Shown: positions 35,755 through 47,920, numbered from the stretch's first letter. The stretch is 64,000 bases of DNA from Lunularia cruciata (GCA_948567375.1 OX419758.1:14265001-14329000), one strand, 5' to 3'. The notes: generated from the sequence alone by a model not told the origin. Numbers and translations are program-made.

Positions 35755-36370
35755 AGAAAAATGATGGATCTTGTGAAAAGGTAATGTGGCACATGTAAAG
35801 AAATAGATAACATGGAAAAGAAGGTGGAAGTATGAGGGACATGAGATGGTGGTGGAGAAAGAAGAGAATCAAGAAAAAGTGGAAATTGCCCATAAATAAG
35901 GAAGAAAAGAGAGAATCAAATACTTGCTTGTTTGAAATTATTGTAAGCAAACTTCATAGCCCAAAGACAAGTATCCCAATTTGTTTCATGAAAAATTGTC
36001 AAAGGCACATAGCATATCTTCCAAGGTGCAATTTGTTTGTTCTATTTGCCCATTAGTTTGGAGATGATAGGTGGTAGATATGACAAGCTTGGAACCAAGT
36101 AGCTTAAAAAGCACTTGCAAAAATTTAGGATTATGATTAGAGATGAGAACACTAGGCATCCCATGATGTTTGAAGACTATATCAAAGATATTTGTATCAA
36201 TGTTAGATCATCTACTATATCTACCATAGGTACCAAGTGAATCTGCTTGTTGAGCTTATAAACAAATATGGCAATTTTTGTATGACTTTGGTCTGTCCAT
36301 CGCAAGATCATGACATTTGCAACATTGAAGCTAGTTTGCTCAAACATTGGAAAGTTAGTCTTGGTAGTGT
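35755..36370 (-). pseudogene. Gypsy integrase core, inner half of the split element
   Basis: The minus strand reads 'PMFEQTSFNVANVMIL', 'KIAIFVYKLNKQIHLVPM', 'GCLVFSSLIIILNF' and then 'AMKFAYNNFKQASI' and 'YGQFPLFLDSLL' (about 35900-35840). These match the plus-strand integrase at 7980-8420 in the same order. The frame is broken. The sequence stops at about 35755, where family X copy 2 begins, and continues at 31160. Confidence 0.75.
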
Positions 36371-36388
36371 TATACCAGTAGTTGGAGA

Positions 36389-36911
36389 TGAGTAACACTC
36401 AGAGTGCTATATGATGCGCACTTGGAATGCTTATCAGTTGGGTGCTTATAGGCCCAAGTGCCAAGTACCCATTTGCACTTGTACTAAAGTGCCACCAAAA
36501 TTTGAATGCATTGCCAAATCAATTAGGAATTACCGCCAAGGGCCATTACACGCAAGACAACCATTGGCACTTGGTGTGCAAGCTTGGCATGCGGGAAATT
36601 AGTGGAAGAGAATTTTTTGCATGTGGAAGAATGACACCTGACCAAGGATGACATGCATATGCCTTTGCATGTGTAGATGGAAAGTGCTCACGGACTATTT
36701 AACCACCAAAGGGCTGAAGGATGACCAAGGATTTGGACTATAAAATGAGGAGTTTGGTGAGAAGTTGCACTTTTCATAGATTCATTCACCTGTATTGCTA
36801 AGCACTTTATACCTGCACTTTGCCCAAAAATAATGAGAGAGCATTTGACATTCATTTAGTGAGGTTGCACTTAGAGTGATTCTTAGCACTCAAAGTGACA
36901 TAGAGTACTCA
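36389..36911 (+). repeat. Candidate solo LTR with TATA box
   Basis: The ends are short inverted repeats (TGAGTA at 36389, TACTCA at 36906). A TATAAAA (36739-36745) sits about two thirds of the way in, as in LTR promoters. Repeated 'gcactt' motifs occur across the block. No second copy or target-site duplication was found, so this is tentative. It could also be the 5' LTR of the unit at 37-39.4 kb. Confidence 0.35.
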
Positions 36912-36999
36912 CAGTAGACCTGGATATGCTTTTTTCCTTTCCTTTTACTGTTGAGAAACATGTTGTCTACACCAAGAACATATAGAAAGATTTTATAGG

Positions 37000-39420
37000 C
37001 CATCCTTAGGTATCCTATTGTAAACAAGTGGGCCACATCATTATAAAACTACAATGAACCAAAGCAAACACTTGGAGTTCTTGCTCTAGAACTAGGAATT
37101 GACTTACTTCACCATGATCTACAAGATGAGGGGTAAAAAGAAGACGACACCCAGGAAAATGAGAGGTAACCCCTATAATTGAACAAAGGACCATTGCCAA
37201 ATGGGCCTTGGCTTGGATGTTGGAGTTTTAAGAGCAATGACCCTAGACTCAAAATTCACAAACAAGGAGCCGATAGTTGAGATCAAGGCCACCTTCAAAA
37301 ATAAGAGGTCAAAGGACAATGGGTGGAGGTAGTTATGAAGCTTTTCAAACCCAAATGAACCACCTACTTGAAAAATGGCCAGGCTGTATTTTTCAATTAC
37401 ATGTACTCATGCAAGCCTTTAGATTGGGCACAAATGTTTGATAGACAAACCAAGATCTTGCACCAAGACTTTGAGGAGGAAAAATGTGCTACCTACCTTG
37501 CTCCACTCACCATCCACAACTACATTGGAACCAATCTCCTAAACGGAGAGGAAAGGAGGTTCCCTACCTAATTTCAACATGTAGGTTATTTTGACCAACC
37601 TAAAGGACCAACATTGTTCACCAAGTACAGAGTGGCAGATGCTGAATTTGCAAGAAAAAGCCTTTTTCTACCTATGGAAGAAGAGTTAGCAGTGCCAAAG
37701 GCTACCAAGAGGAAGAACATTTTAGTACCCACATCTTTTTGGCTAGGTTTTAAAGAAGAACTGAATTGTTGAAGCCAAATGGAAGAAAGAAGAAAAGAAT
37801 CGTGTGTTTGGATCCAGCCCAAGGAAGTCAATTTCATGTCAGAGGAATAAGGACCCAAATTGGACAGAAGGGTGGTAGACCCAAAGTAAAGTTACTTCAT
37901 ATCAAAATGGTTAACCTGATCCATAGACACCTTAACAACTTTAACTTGGGCCGTGCCAACCAAGAAGGTACATTTAGCAAAATCAACTACGTTGTGTTAG
38001 GAAAAATTTGAGAGTGATAGGAATAAGCCATGCAAAATGCATGAGTTTTGAGTGAGGCTCAACTAAAAGACGTCTTCAAATTAGAGAAGTATAAAATTGA
38101 GACTTCATCAAGTGTACTTTGCAATGTTGACGTGACATCCTATTCCTCGGAAGAGTTGTCTTGGGGGAGTTTAGGAATGAGTTCACGAGCTGCGTCACAA
38201 GTTTGATTTGTGAGAAACCAAGAGTTAGGCAACGCATGATGCCAATGAAGGGCAACAGACAGATTCTAGCACTTGTAGTGTAGAATCCTACAATTTGGAG
38301 ATTAGACATGGTAGCTAGGATCAAAGTATTCAGCCAACTTTGGATCACATTTCTGGCCTAGAATTGGAACTTGATTTTTCCAAGTTTCTTGGCAGAAATT
38401 GATGCTAGTAAGTGTCTGGACTGTCCCAAAGTGGAAGGGAAGAGAGGCAATCTGACCTGGTGGACTGAGTTGGATTTGGTATTCAAAGAATGGGTATAAG
38501 GTAGAGACTTATAGAGACCCAATGAGATGAAGTATCATTAGGGCAGTAATGGAAATGCTGAAGCTGGATTGAATGACCTATGTAACAAAGCAGCAAGTCA
38601 TATTCTTTCACCTGATGTTTGTAAGAGAAAGCATGAATTAGGCAAAGTGTTTCTAAACATGAACGTGGCAGATGATTTGGCAGTGGAGAAACCAATGGCC
38701 TCCCTATTACTTCATACCTTTTGCAGCTCATCTCTACCTAAGTTTGAACTTGCTCAGCTCCAAGGAGAAGAAGAAGATGGTGTCATATTTTCATTCGGAT
38801 CTTTGTCAAGATGCAGACAAAGAAGAGAGACATTACATGGAAGAGATTAAAGAAGGAGATGATTTCTTTGCCAAGACCAAACATGAGAAGACACAATATT
38901 GCCACAATATCAGCAAAAGTGTCCTGAAATTGTAGATTACACTACCTTGGTGCAGAGGATGCACAAGGAGATCTACATAAAGAATGTGAAGGAAGACAAG
39001 CTCTAAGAAGAAGTCAACTGGGCTGGAGATCACCTCAACAACACAGCCAAGAAGGTGAACTCCTTGATGCATGAAGTGTTTGAGGAGAAGAAGAAGAAGA
39101 ATGCCTCCCTTGCTTCAGTGCAACATTAAGCCGGGAGAAGGAAATGGGCTGAGTACAACTTGAATTGGGGAAGCTTCACATGGACAAGAAGGAGATGCAG
39201 CTTAACTACAAAGACATACTTGAAGATCCAAATGAGGAGATGCAGAGGCTATACCAAGAGCTGAATAATACTAAGGAAAGAAAAGAAACTTTGGATCTGC
39301 AAATGCTTGAGTATCAAAAGGAGGTAGCAATACAATTGGAAGCCCAAGCAAAGGAGTTTGCTTCAGCCATGGAGAAGGAGGCTGAATGATGTCCAATCTG
39401 ATCAATTTGTAATCACCTAG
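37000..39420 (+). repeat. Family X copy 3, plus strand, degenerate
   Basis: The frame 37368-37568 has 'LDWAQMF', 'LAPLTIHNYIGTNLL' and 'GEERRFPT', which lines up with 'ITWAEMF', 'LSPFIVCFYIGMDFL' and 'GERKYP' of copy 2 with equal spacing. The end (38840-39389) is strongly coiled-coil: 'MLEYQKEVAIQLEAQAKEF' and similar Glu/Lys/Gln heptads. The middle is less similar to copies 1 and 2. Orientation is opposite to the other two copies. Stops separate the blocks, so no intact protein is seen. Confidence 0.5.
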
Positions 39421-39859
39421 TGTTCGACTTTCAATGTATTTGTCAGTGTATAGGTATGAATCTTGTTGTAGGATCACAATTGTTGAATCTAGGAAAGAGG
39501 GGTTGGCAATTGGAGTCTAATGTAGAGTGGTCCAATGATGGATTTGATCACTCCTAAGTGCCATTAGTAACATAGAATCAAAACTCAAGGACATTTGCTT
39601 GTCAGTTAAGCCCTTTTGGTGGTGTGCCTCAAGGAAGGGTAGAACATACCATCGAGGTTGAGGGCTTTGAGGTGAAGTGCACCATCACCTTCAATATAGT
39701 TTTGGTTACAAAGAGATTTGAGAGTGATTTATAATCTTTCTGGTTTTACATAGAGTGCCTCAGTGGGTGCCTCTACCTTTTTACTGCGATTGGTTCTTAT
39801 CCCAGAGATGAAAAAACAAACAATTTATAAACTACACTTTGTAACACTTTCATTTCACT

Positions 39860-41150
39860 TCTAGCTAATCACCAGTATCCTCATGGGATCTACTATTTCT
39901 AATTTTTTTACTGTTAGTACATTGACATTGGGTTATTACACTACCCCTTTGATTGGTCCAAGTAGTATTTTTGTTCCACAAGCTAGTACTTCAAGTGGCA
40001 TTGGTGTTTTGAATGAGGACTTTTGTTCTCATCCATTTATGAATCCTTGGTCAAGACAAGCTGTTGAGAAGCCTTCAGTCCAAGGTTCTCAACACTTAGA
40101 AAGTTTACTCCCTACTCTATCCACTAATAATTCTAGTTCTTTGTTAGAACAAGTGGTGAGTCAATCACATCGTTCAGAAATTCCAATTTCTTTAGATGAG
40201 GCTACAAGTAGTACTTCTAAACTTGAACCTATACCTAAGCACAGTACAAGTACAAGATCACAGTACAAGTAGAAGTACAGGGGAAATATCTAGTTAAGCA
40301 CTTCCAAGTTGAAGGACTTTTAGCCCAACACCATGCATATATGGTAAAGGCTATCCAAGAATGGGAAGGAATCCAAGAACAAGAACCAATTTCTCTTGAG
40401 GAAGCAATACTCTTGTAGATTAGGTGCAAGCCATGAAGCTTGAAGTTGCAGTACTACATCAACTCAAACATTGAAGTTGGTAGATTTACCTCTTGGCGAG
40501 AGGCAATTTGCTGCATGTGGATTTTTAAGATTTAGAGAAATTTGGATTGTTCCATGAGTACGTGTAAGGCAAGACGTGTGCCAAAGGCTGTTCATAGCAT
40601 TATGGAATTGATTTTGATGAAACATTCAGCCTGGTTGTCAAGATGTCAGTGATTTTTACACTCTCACCATTGGCCACTTTAAATAAATGGACGCTCTATC
40701 AGATGGACGTTGATACCGCTTTTCTCAATGGATATTTAGAGGAGGATGTCTACATGATCCAACCACCTGGATATGAAGATCCCAGATGTCCAAACAAAGA
40801 CTTTTTACTGAAAATGTTTTATTACGGACTTTAGCAAGCCTCCACAAGCTTGGAGTGCAGAAATAAATTCTTAACTTTTATCCTTGGGTTTTAGAGTGTA
40901 CAGTTCAGATTCTTTAGTATACAGACTACAAGTTGGCGACAATATGATTTTATATTACTCATCTATGTTTATGACCTGCTCATTACAGGTAGTTATCAAG
41001 ATCTAATTTGGCAAGTACAAGATAAAATTGAAGAGAGTGAAGAGTGAAGGACTTGGGAGAATATTTCAACTCAAATATTTCTTAGATATTGAATTTATTC
41101 TAGACAGAAAAATGACCTTTGGGTATTACAATATTAATATTCTCTGGACA
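39860..41150 (+). pseudogene. Ty1/copia pol remnant (linker and RT)
   Basis: An open Ser-rich linker (39883-40269) of the kind found between copia integrase and RT is followed by RT text in shifting frames: 'EPISLEEAILL' (40385), 'YGIDFDETF' (about 40600-40630), and 'LYQMDVDTAFLNGYLEEDVY' (40697-40757) with 'MIQPPGYEDP' straight after. Then come 'DSLVYRL' (about 40912), a 'YVYDLLITG' form of the YVDD motif (about 40960-40990), and 'QLKYFLDIEF' (41065). Multiple frameshifts are present. It stops abruptly about 390 bp before the P450 relic. No LTR was found. Confidence 0.8.
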
Positions 41151-41538
41151 TGTGTTAGATCCGTTTCGACTTTGTTTCACTTAGTCTCTCTTCCCCATTT
41201 TAATTTTTGGTGAAGAGAGACTGAACGCACTTGTACTGATTTCTCTTCCTATATGTACATATATTGGTGCAGGACTTGTGTTCCGCAGACCATTCTTTGG
41301 TGAACTTTGGCATCTCCACCTCTCATTTTACACTTGGTAATAGTTACTATCTCTGCATAACCCTCAGATTTTGTTGTGTGACCATTATCGACTGTTTCCA
41401 TGGGGACAACTCCGATTGAACGTATAGGAGTTGGATCAAGTATTAACTCCAATTTACCGACTTGTGATTCAGTAATAGACTTAGAGACAGGTTCCTGGTT
41501 CAACATCCAGAATCAAGTCGAGCAGCAGTACTGCTGCC

Positions 41539-44370
41539 ATGGCCACCGGGTGGAGAGAAGTTGGAGCAGTAAGTGCAGTACTGTGTATATTGGCAGTTTT
41601 GGTGTACTAGTTTTATCGCGTCTGGAGACTACGGCAGATTCTGTCGCCACCATAAACGTGGGGTCTAGGACACCTGCCTCTGCTTACCAAACGCCAAGCT
41701 CGTTCATGGACCATGCTGGCTAAGGACTATGGACCAATTTACAGGTCTTACCAGTTTCCCTCCTCTCTTCATCTGATCATCACTTCTTTATAGCTGGTGT
41801 ACTTGTATTCATCTGATCACTTAAGTCATTGCCAAATCATAATTACGAGTTTTACAAGTATGTTGTTTTGCTGGTGCATGCGTACTCAATGGTCTCCCGG
41901 TATGGGATCCAGGAACATTGGCGGACTATTATTCCATTAACCGGTGCTAGATCATAACCTGAATTCTCTTACAGGCTTGTGGGTTACATTGTGCTTCGTC
42001 TATCGTGCATATGTACATAGGAATCACGAGTTCTTGAGTATACCAATCATTTTCATGCCTCCGTCTGACGCTGGGAAGAATCGTGGAATATGAATCCTTT
42101 GAAATTCACAGAATCCCGAATTCATACTGAAAATCATCCTCTTGATTTACCAATTGATTGTAATGCGATTGCAGATATAGTACGCACATTCTACATGCAG
42201 CATATCGATCAGTTCAGGTTTGACACACGAATTAGCACGCGTGCATTTAAAGAGTTCAATAGCATGTGAATTTTGACTTGTTTTGTCCCAAGGAGCTACA
42301 GTGATCCCACATCGTATCTTGTTCCAGCATTCGACGGCAGAATTCAAGGTAAATAATTTGCTTAAGGGAGCGTCCACTTTATGTTTCTTACAATCGGCTC
42401 CCACATCAAACTAGATGTACTACGTACAAAACCCTTCATATGCTGCTCAAGAGAGAGTGCAGGCTAATTAATCTGGTTCGACTTTGTTTCACACAAAATC
42501 CAGTTTTCTTCTCGTGACAGCAAGTTTTACGCTGGCCGGCAGCCGATGGTGTTGGCTACGGGACAGGCTACATAAAAGCTTCTGAAGCAGATTTTCTGTG
42601 TGTTACATCTATCTCGTGTCCTTCTTTTATCGGCCGAAATATTTTGCTGATCGTTACGAACGCTGATCTATGCCGAGAGGTGGGAATAAAGCTTTCAAGA
42701 AGCTTCCCAATCGGAGCATCTCACCGACGATTGAGGGCTCCAGTGTACTTAAAGATGATCTCCTCTTGAGCAGGTAAACACCATGCAACTCGCAGCTCGA
42801 AGATTTTGTTGTGGGGCAGTGAATACTTGAACAGATGCTTACACACTTGTATACTTACCGTCTGCTCAAAAAAGAGGTTATTGAAGCTTTCTCACTTTGC
42901 CTAGTGGCCTCATGCGTATATGCGGGGGCGACCAATGGACCGGCATGAGAAGCATCATGCAACCTTTCCTCCACTCGGATAAAATGTGAAACTTCATGCC
43001 GTCATCAACCGGCTCATTGGTCAAGTTGTAGACCGATTGAGCGCTTCGAAGGAAGCCGAAGAGATTAATATCCATGACATTTTTCAGAGACTGACATTGG
43101 ACATTATTGGGGAATCTGCTCTCGGGGTGGAATGGGGTCTTGTATCCAAGGGGTCCGGATGATTGGTTACTGAAGACAATGGTTGAATCAATCGACGCTC
43201 TCCGGATGAATATTGGAACTGGAGTCCGATTCAGCACAATCATCGACGTATTCTTTCCAATATTTCAAAACCCTTACCGGCTGCTTTTTGTTTGATACCG
43301 GGAACAGCTGAATGGATTGCGGACAGCAGGGACAACGGATTGAGCGCTAAATTCAATCAGGTCCAGGAGCAAATGGATATCAAAGCAGAGGGAGGTTGAT
43401 GAAAACGGTTCTGTACCAAGAGTAGACTCACTTAGTCTGTTGCTTGAGTGAGTCTACCAAGATGAGCAAGGCAAACAAAAGATGTTGTCCCAACATTGCA
43501 TCAGCTCTTTAACCTACGAGTTGACCCTATCCGCCGCTGAAAGCTCTAGTGTCACACTTTCGCTCATGGTTTACCAATTACCGAGGCATCCCGATGTGGA
43601 ACGTAAACTGCTCGCAGAGATCGATGCCTTTGGGTCTCTAGATCGATGTATTACAACCGCGGACCTCGACACCAAGTTCCCGAACTTGTAATAAGGTAAT
43701 TGAGTTCCCACCGATTTTTCTTGTGAATATTTCTCAGATTTTAGTTCTAGTGAATTGGACTCCTCATCATGGTGAATATCGTCCTGAGCAACACCGTGTT
43801 ACTATCTGATCTTAACAGGTTCTCAAAGAGAAGATGCGCATCAATACGATGACGCCTGTTCTTACTCGAGTAGCTTTTCAGGCTGTTCAGCTGGGTGGTT
43901 AACACCTCCCGAAGGTAGAATTCATAGATTTTATGCACGAATGTGCAGCACGCGTCTGATCAAAATGCCAGGTTCTGCAAACCAAGTAGACTACAGTGTT
44001 TTCTCGCTTTGAAATTCTGATATATATATTTTATTTATATTTATATTATTCACAATAATATATACAGATATATATTATTCACCCTTAGCAGGGCACATGG
44101 GTATGCATGGCAATTGAGCCAGTGCTGCTAGATCCAAAGAACTATCTAGATCCAGAGACGTTTCGACCCAAAAGGTTTGACGAGAACTGTGAAGTGAACA
44201 AAACTCGGCATCCGCTTGCCTTCACACTGTTTGGATTAGCAAGAAACTCGTAGCGCAACAAGTGAAGCTGGCGGCGATTCGGATATACTAGAATTTCGAT
44301 CTTCAGTCTTTCACCTCTTACGAAAATTCCTCTCGAAACTCAGTTAGGAATTGTTGTACGCCCACATGGG
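41539..44370 (+). pseudogene. Cytochrome P450 pseudogene, CYP711 (MAX1) type
   Basis: Exon-like blocks appear in gene order. 41539-41744: ATG, hydrophobic anchor, 'GHLPLL', 'LAKDYGPIYR', with stops at 41608 and 41653. About 42625-42773: 'TNADLCREVGIK', 'SFPNRSI'. About 42880-43300: 'INIHDIFQRLTLDIIGESAL'. About 43440-43691: 'SSLTYELTL', I-helix 'SAAESSSVTLS', 'HPDVERKLLAEID'. 43819-43914: K-helix 'VLKEKMR' (ExxR kept), stop at 43900. 44092-44253: 'PETFRPKRF', 'ENCEVNKTRHPLAF' and 'FGLARNS', then a stop exactly where the haem-binding Cys should follow. The '(P/E)NCE..K.RHP.AF' and 'HPDVE.KLL.EID.FG' signatures are those of CYP711, which oxidises carlactone in strigolactone synthesis. With no haem ligand it cannot be an active enzyme. 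Confidence 0.82.
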
Positions 44371-44490
44371 CCTTTTGTCCGAGTGCACGAGAGACGGACG
44401 CGTTTGTGAGTCATAGCTGGCCGATTCCTCAATGATGATTTTAAGATGAAACGGTCATAGAAAGACTAGTTCGATCTATACATCCCGCGA

Positions 44491-44562
44491 GGGAGTGTAG
44501 CTCTGATGGTAGAGCGCTCGCTTAGCGTGCGAGAGGCACGGGGCTCCTATTCCGCATCTCCA
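44491..44562 (+). pseudogene. tRNA-Ala (AGC)-like pseudogene
   Basis: The D arm (GCTC-TGATGGTA-GAGC), the anticodon stem and loop (CTCGC-TTAGCGT-GCGAG, anticodon AGC) and a CATCTCCA 3' end are those of plant tRNA-Ala. However, the acceptor stem has at least one mispair (A4-C69) plus G-T pairs, the T arm has lost one base and its GG-TTCGA-type loop, and position 37 is G. The RNA is therefore probably not functional. It may be a decayed tRNA gene or a tRNA-derived SINE head, though no SINE body is evident. Confidence 0.65.
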
Positions 44563-46238
44563 ATAGATCAGTCGCTCAGAATCCAAAGATTGATCCTTCG
44601 ATATCTCTATCTTCTGCAATAAGGCCTGGAAGTTCTTCATGGCAGCCCTCTTTTGCATTTCAGTTAGTTGATGGTTTCGCTTTGCTGCCACTTACATATG
44701 AATTTGCAATCACCATAAGTACGATATACGGGCTATTCTATTCTGCACGCTGCTTTGGCAGTGAAAATGCTCGTGTCTCTAACTTTCACACGTCCCACCA
44801 AGATGAGCGGTAACAGAGAAATTCATAAAATGACTTTTATTTTCTTGTTTTCCGTATTTTTTCAGTCACTTATTGCTGACACAAAGGTTTTGCCAGCGTC
44901 TGAGTCCTGAACTTCACAGTTATTTCCGCTAGCATCTTTCACAAGGACATTCCGTAATCAGAGTAGGTGCATTGAAAGAGACGGAAGGAAAATCCTTCCG
45001 ACCAGTTTCTCTTAATGCAGTTCCTTTTCTCCTGTTAGCAATTGACAGACGAAACTTTGTTTCCTTTTCCGTCTACTTTATCCATAATTATCTAGTATGA
45101 GATAGCAGTTCTGTACTGGAAAAGGCTAATATTCACCGTTCAATGCTAGTCACAATTTTCATTTGTTTGATACTAGTTAACGACATGAGTTTGAGTTTAG
45201 CTCTCGCTTGTATACACAACATCTCGTATACCAGACAGAGAGTAGATTGAACCATTAGTCGATTAAACAAAGTATGTGACGGAGGCGTGTACGTTATTAT
45301 TTTCAGTTTTAGTCATAGATATTTAGTAGTTATATAAGTAACATTTAATTTACATTATCCTAATAGAAATTTTCTCAGTTATTATTCGACTCTGGGCGGT
45401 ACGCCTAACTCGGGATGCAACTGCACTAACGAGATATTCGGGATATATATATATCTATATGTGAAAATCATCATGTTCATAAAGTGAAGCGATTGCTTCA
45501 CTTCACAAGCGATTGCAAATTGTGTGCTTGCTGTGGGAAGTGTTGAACCTGGATCTGAAAGCGTTCAGGTCAAATAGAAACACTACAGAGTTGTATATGT
45601 GACTGTTATGGCTGCTCAATGGGCGAAATGGTCTGTTATCAGTGAACGGTCAGATAAGAAATGTGCAGAATTGTGCACATGATTGTTTTGGCTGATGAAT
45701 TGAGTGAAATGGACACTTAGCAATCAAAGATCACGAAGAATATAAAGGTTAATCCATCATAGTGAAACTCTTCAAATTTGGGTGAATAATTAGCTGTATC
45801 TTTGTAGACCGATCTCAGTAAGGAAACATAGCATTATTAAAGTGACATTTGCACGAAATGCACTGTTACAGTAATAACAAAACTAGATTCTAGCACATGA
45901 TGTTTTAAAAACACCACAGGCAATGTCGATTATAAGTGTCAAATTGTTATAATAATACACTAACTTTTAGACTACTCACAACAAAGCCAAACTGGAAATT
46001 CCGAGAACGATGCCGGTAGCTAGGAGCTAAAGCTATTGACAACCCTGACCAATCTACAAACTCTAGATGCTGTCTTGATATAGTAAAGTACTCCAATTCA
46101 GACTTTTCATTGAACCAAGTGCTGCCTTCAATTGAAGATATCTTTAATTTCATTCAATCTACTCGGTTGTCACACATGAACTATCAGTGCCTGTACATAT
46201 CATCTCCGACTTATCGACGTACTGAATCATCACGCCAC
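44563..46238. other. Intergenic; no gene recognised
   Basis: Composition is mixed, with no coding signal. It contains AT-rich tracts (45290-45480) and presumably the 3' flank of the minus-strand gene that ends at 46239. Confidence 0.35.
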
Positions 46239-47693
46239 CTATCCAGTAATCTTGGCCTCGAGTCTCTGCAAGAGACTTTTTTTCTTGCGTCCTGGAGTGC
46301 TATGCCCTGGAGTTGTCGGAGCAGATCCATAGCCTGTTCCATGGACAGTGTCTGCATTGTTGTAACCCATACGACGACGTTCCTCATCATCAGATGAAGA
46401 GCTTGAAGACGAAGGGGAGCTGCTTGATCCAGATCTCTTCATAATTCCATGTCCCTTGCCCAGAAGGTTGAAATGGCTGGGGTTGACATAAGTTCCAGCT
46501 TCGGCCTCGCAGTAACTGCAGGATTACAAATTGTATAAAGTTAATGCTTATCCTCCTTCACCAAGAATACCAGGATTTACATGTCCCAAAGTTGACAGTG
46601 CACATTCACGCATCCTTCTGTGTTAAAACTCGTATCGACCTCTAACTACAGAATGAAAAATGCTCACTAGTTTTCCTGGACAGTACAACTTTAATAATGG
46701 TTTGGTATCTGGTACGTACTTTCCAGTTGGAACCTCGATTGTTCGAGTCATAGGAACCTCAATAATAGTAGGTACGGACACAGTCTCCTCGAACTCCTCA
46801 GTAATCACGCGCGGAATTTTCTCGATTCTTGGCACAGGCACCATTTCGACGACGGGAACCATATCTGTGATCTCCCGTTCTTCTTCAACAACCCTGTAAA
46901 CAATTTCAATCCTTGTCTTGGGCACCTGCTTAACATGGGGAACCATATCGATCCGCTCATGTTCCTCCATTATAACTCTAGTTCTTGGAACAGTAACGAT
47001 TCGGGTTTCATTTTTTACCTCCTTCACATAGTAGGTTTCTTCCACAGTTTTCATTTCAGGGTATTTCTGGATGACTTGTACCCGAGTTTCGTACTCCTTA
47101 GGCTGCATAGCCGACACAACGTTTAGTGAAATTTCACAGGGAACACTGCAGCTTCATCTCCAACTTGACCACACAGATTGTATGAACTATCTCCATGTCT
47201 AACGACTGTTAAAAGTTCATGACGAATGACACTCCATATCGTAAAGACTAGTCTTGAATCAATTGAGCTTGTATCGGACGTAAAGAGTTCGGTATGCGGT
47301 TCTCTCGTTGTGTGCTAAGCATTGCTACATGATCAAGAATTGGATCTGAATGGCCATGACCTTCAGTGGACAAGTGGAGCAGGACTGCAATTCCCATTCT
47401 TGAGGACGAGAATGATTTACCAGAAAAGCGTCATTGGGGTTGGGGCAGAAAGCTGGACCCTCGCCAGTGACTTCTGATCGAATGGCCAAGTTCTTGAAGT
47501 TGTCTCCAAGATGGTTTCCATTTCGACCATCTGCGATAGCATGAAATGGCTGCCGATGATTAGGTCCATCTTTTCCAGTAACTACGTTCTTAGCAGCTTC
47601 AGCCAATACACCTACTGATCCCTTTCCCTGCTCCTGGCCGACTTCCCCTCCAACGGCAGCACGCTCACGAACGGTTTCTGCGATGCTACCCAT
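46239..47693 (-). CDS. Composite protein: Val-Pro repeat (alveolin/articulin-like) plus dehydrin-like tail
   Basis: Three exons join with consistent phases: 47693-47421 (91 codons), 47102-46720 (127 codons plus 2 nt) and 46515-46239 (1 nt plus 91 codons and stop), about 310 residues. Residues 1-91 are Gly/Glu/Asn-rich, LEA-like and unclassified. Residues 92-218 are a charged Val-Pro repeat: VPRTR at 129, VPKTR at 151, VPVPR at 179 and VPMTR at 207, separated by Glu-rich stretches and 'DMVP' turns, resembling cortical alveolin/articulin repeats. Residues 244-310 resemble a dehydrin: 'KRSG', a Ser run and 'DDEE' (S-segment-like), 'GTGYGSAPTTPG', and a basic 'KKKSLLQRLEAKITG' end that recalls the K-segment. 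No transmembrane segment was seen. Function is unknown; a membrane-cortex or desiccation role is inference. The exon 2-3 junction is the least certain. Confidence 0.65.
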
Positions 47694-47920
47694 CAGGAAA
47701 AATGTTGAAAGTATGGTGACTTAGTGACTGAACACTCGACTGAGGAGTACACAAGAAGGTAGACTGTCCACTAGCTATTACGACGAACTTGCTCTATAAA
47801 GTTGGTGAGCGAATCTAAACACCAAGGAGGGATTGATGAAAGTTGAAAAATGTACAGAAAGAGAAAGAGAAAGCTTAACACAAAGAATGTGATTATGCTC
47901 TCCACCGCTGCCATCGGCTC

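Noticed and set aside
42533-42590. 'FYAGRQPMVLATG'-like text as a full exon of the P450 relic
   Set aside because: It resembles the CYP711 'GRQPLVIVAD' region, but a second, better continuing match follows at about 42630. It may be a partial duplicate or chance, so it is not used as an exon.
46660-47126. Plus-strand frames over the Val-Pro repeat exon
   Set aside because: They are antisense shadows of the minus-strand exon, whose repeat pattern and splice phases are coherent.
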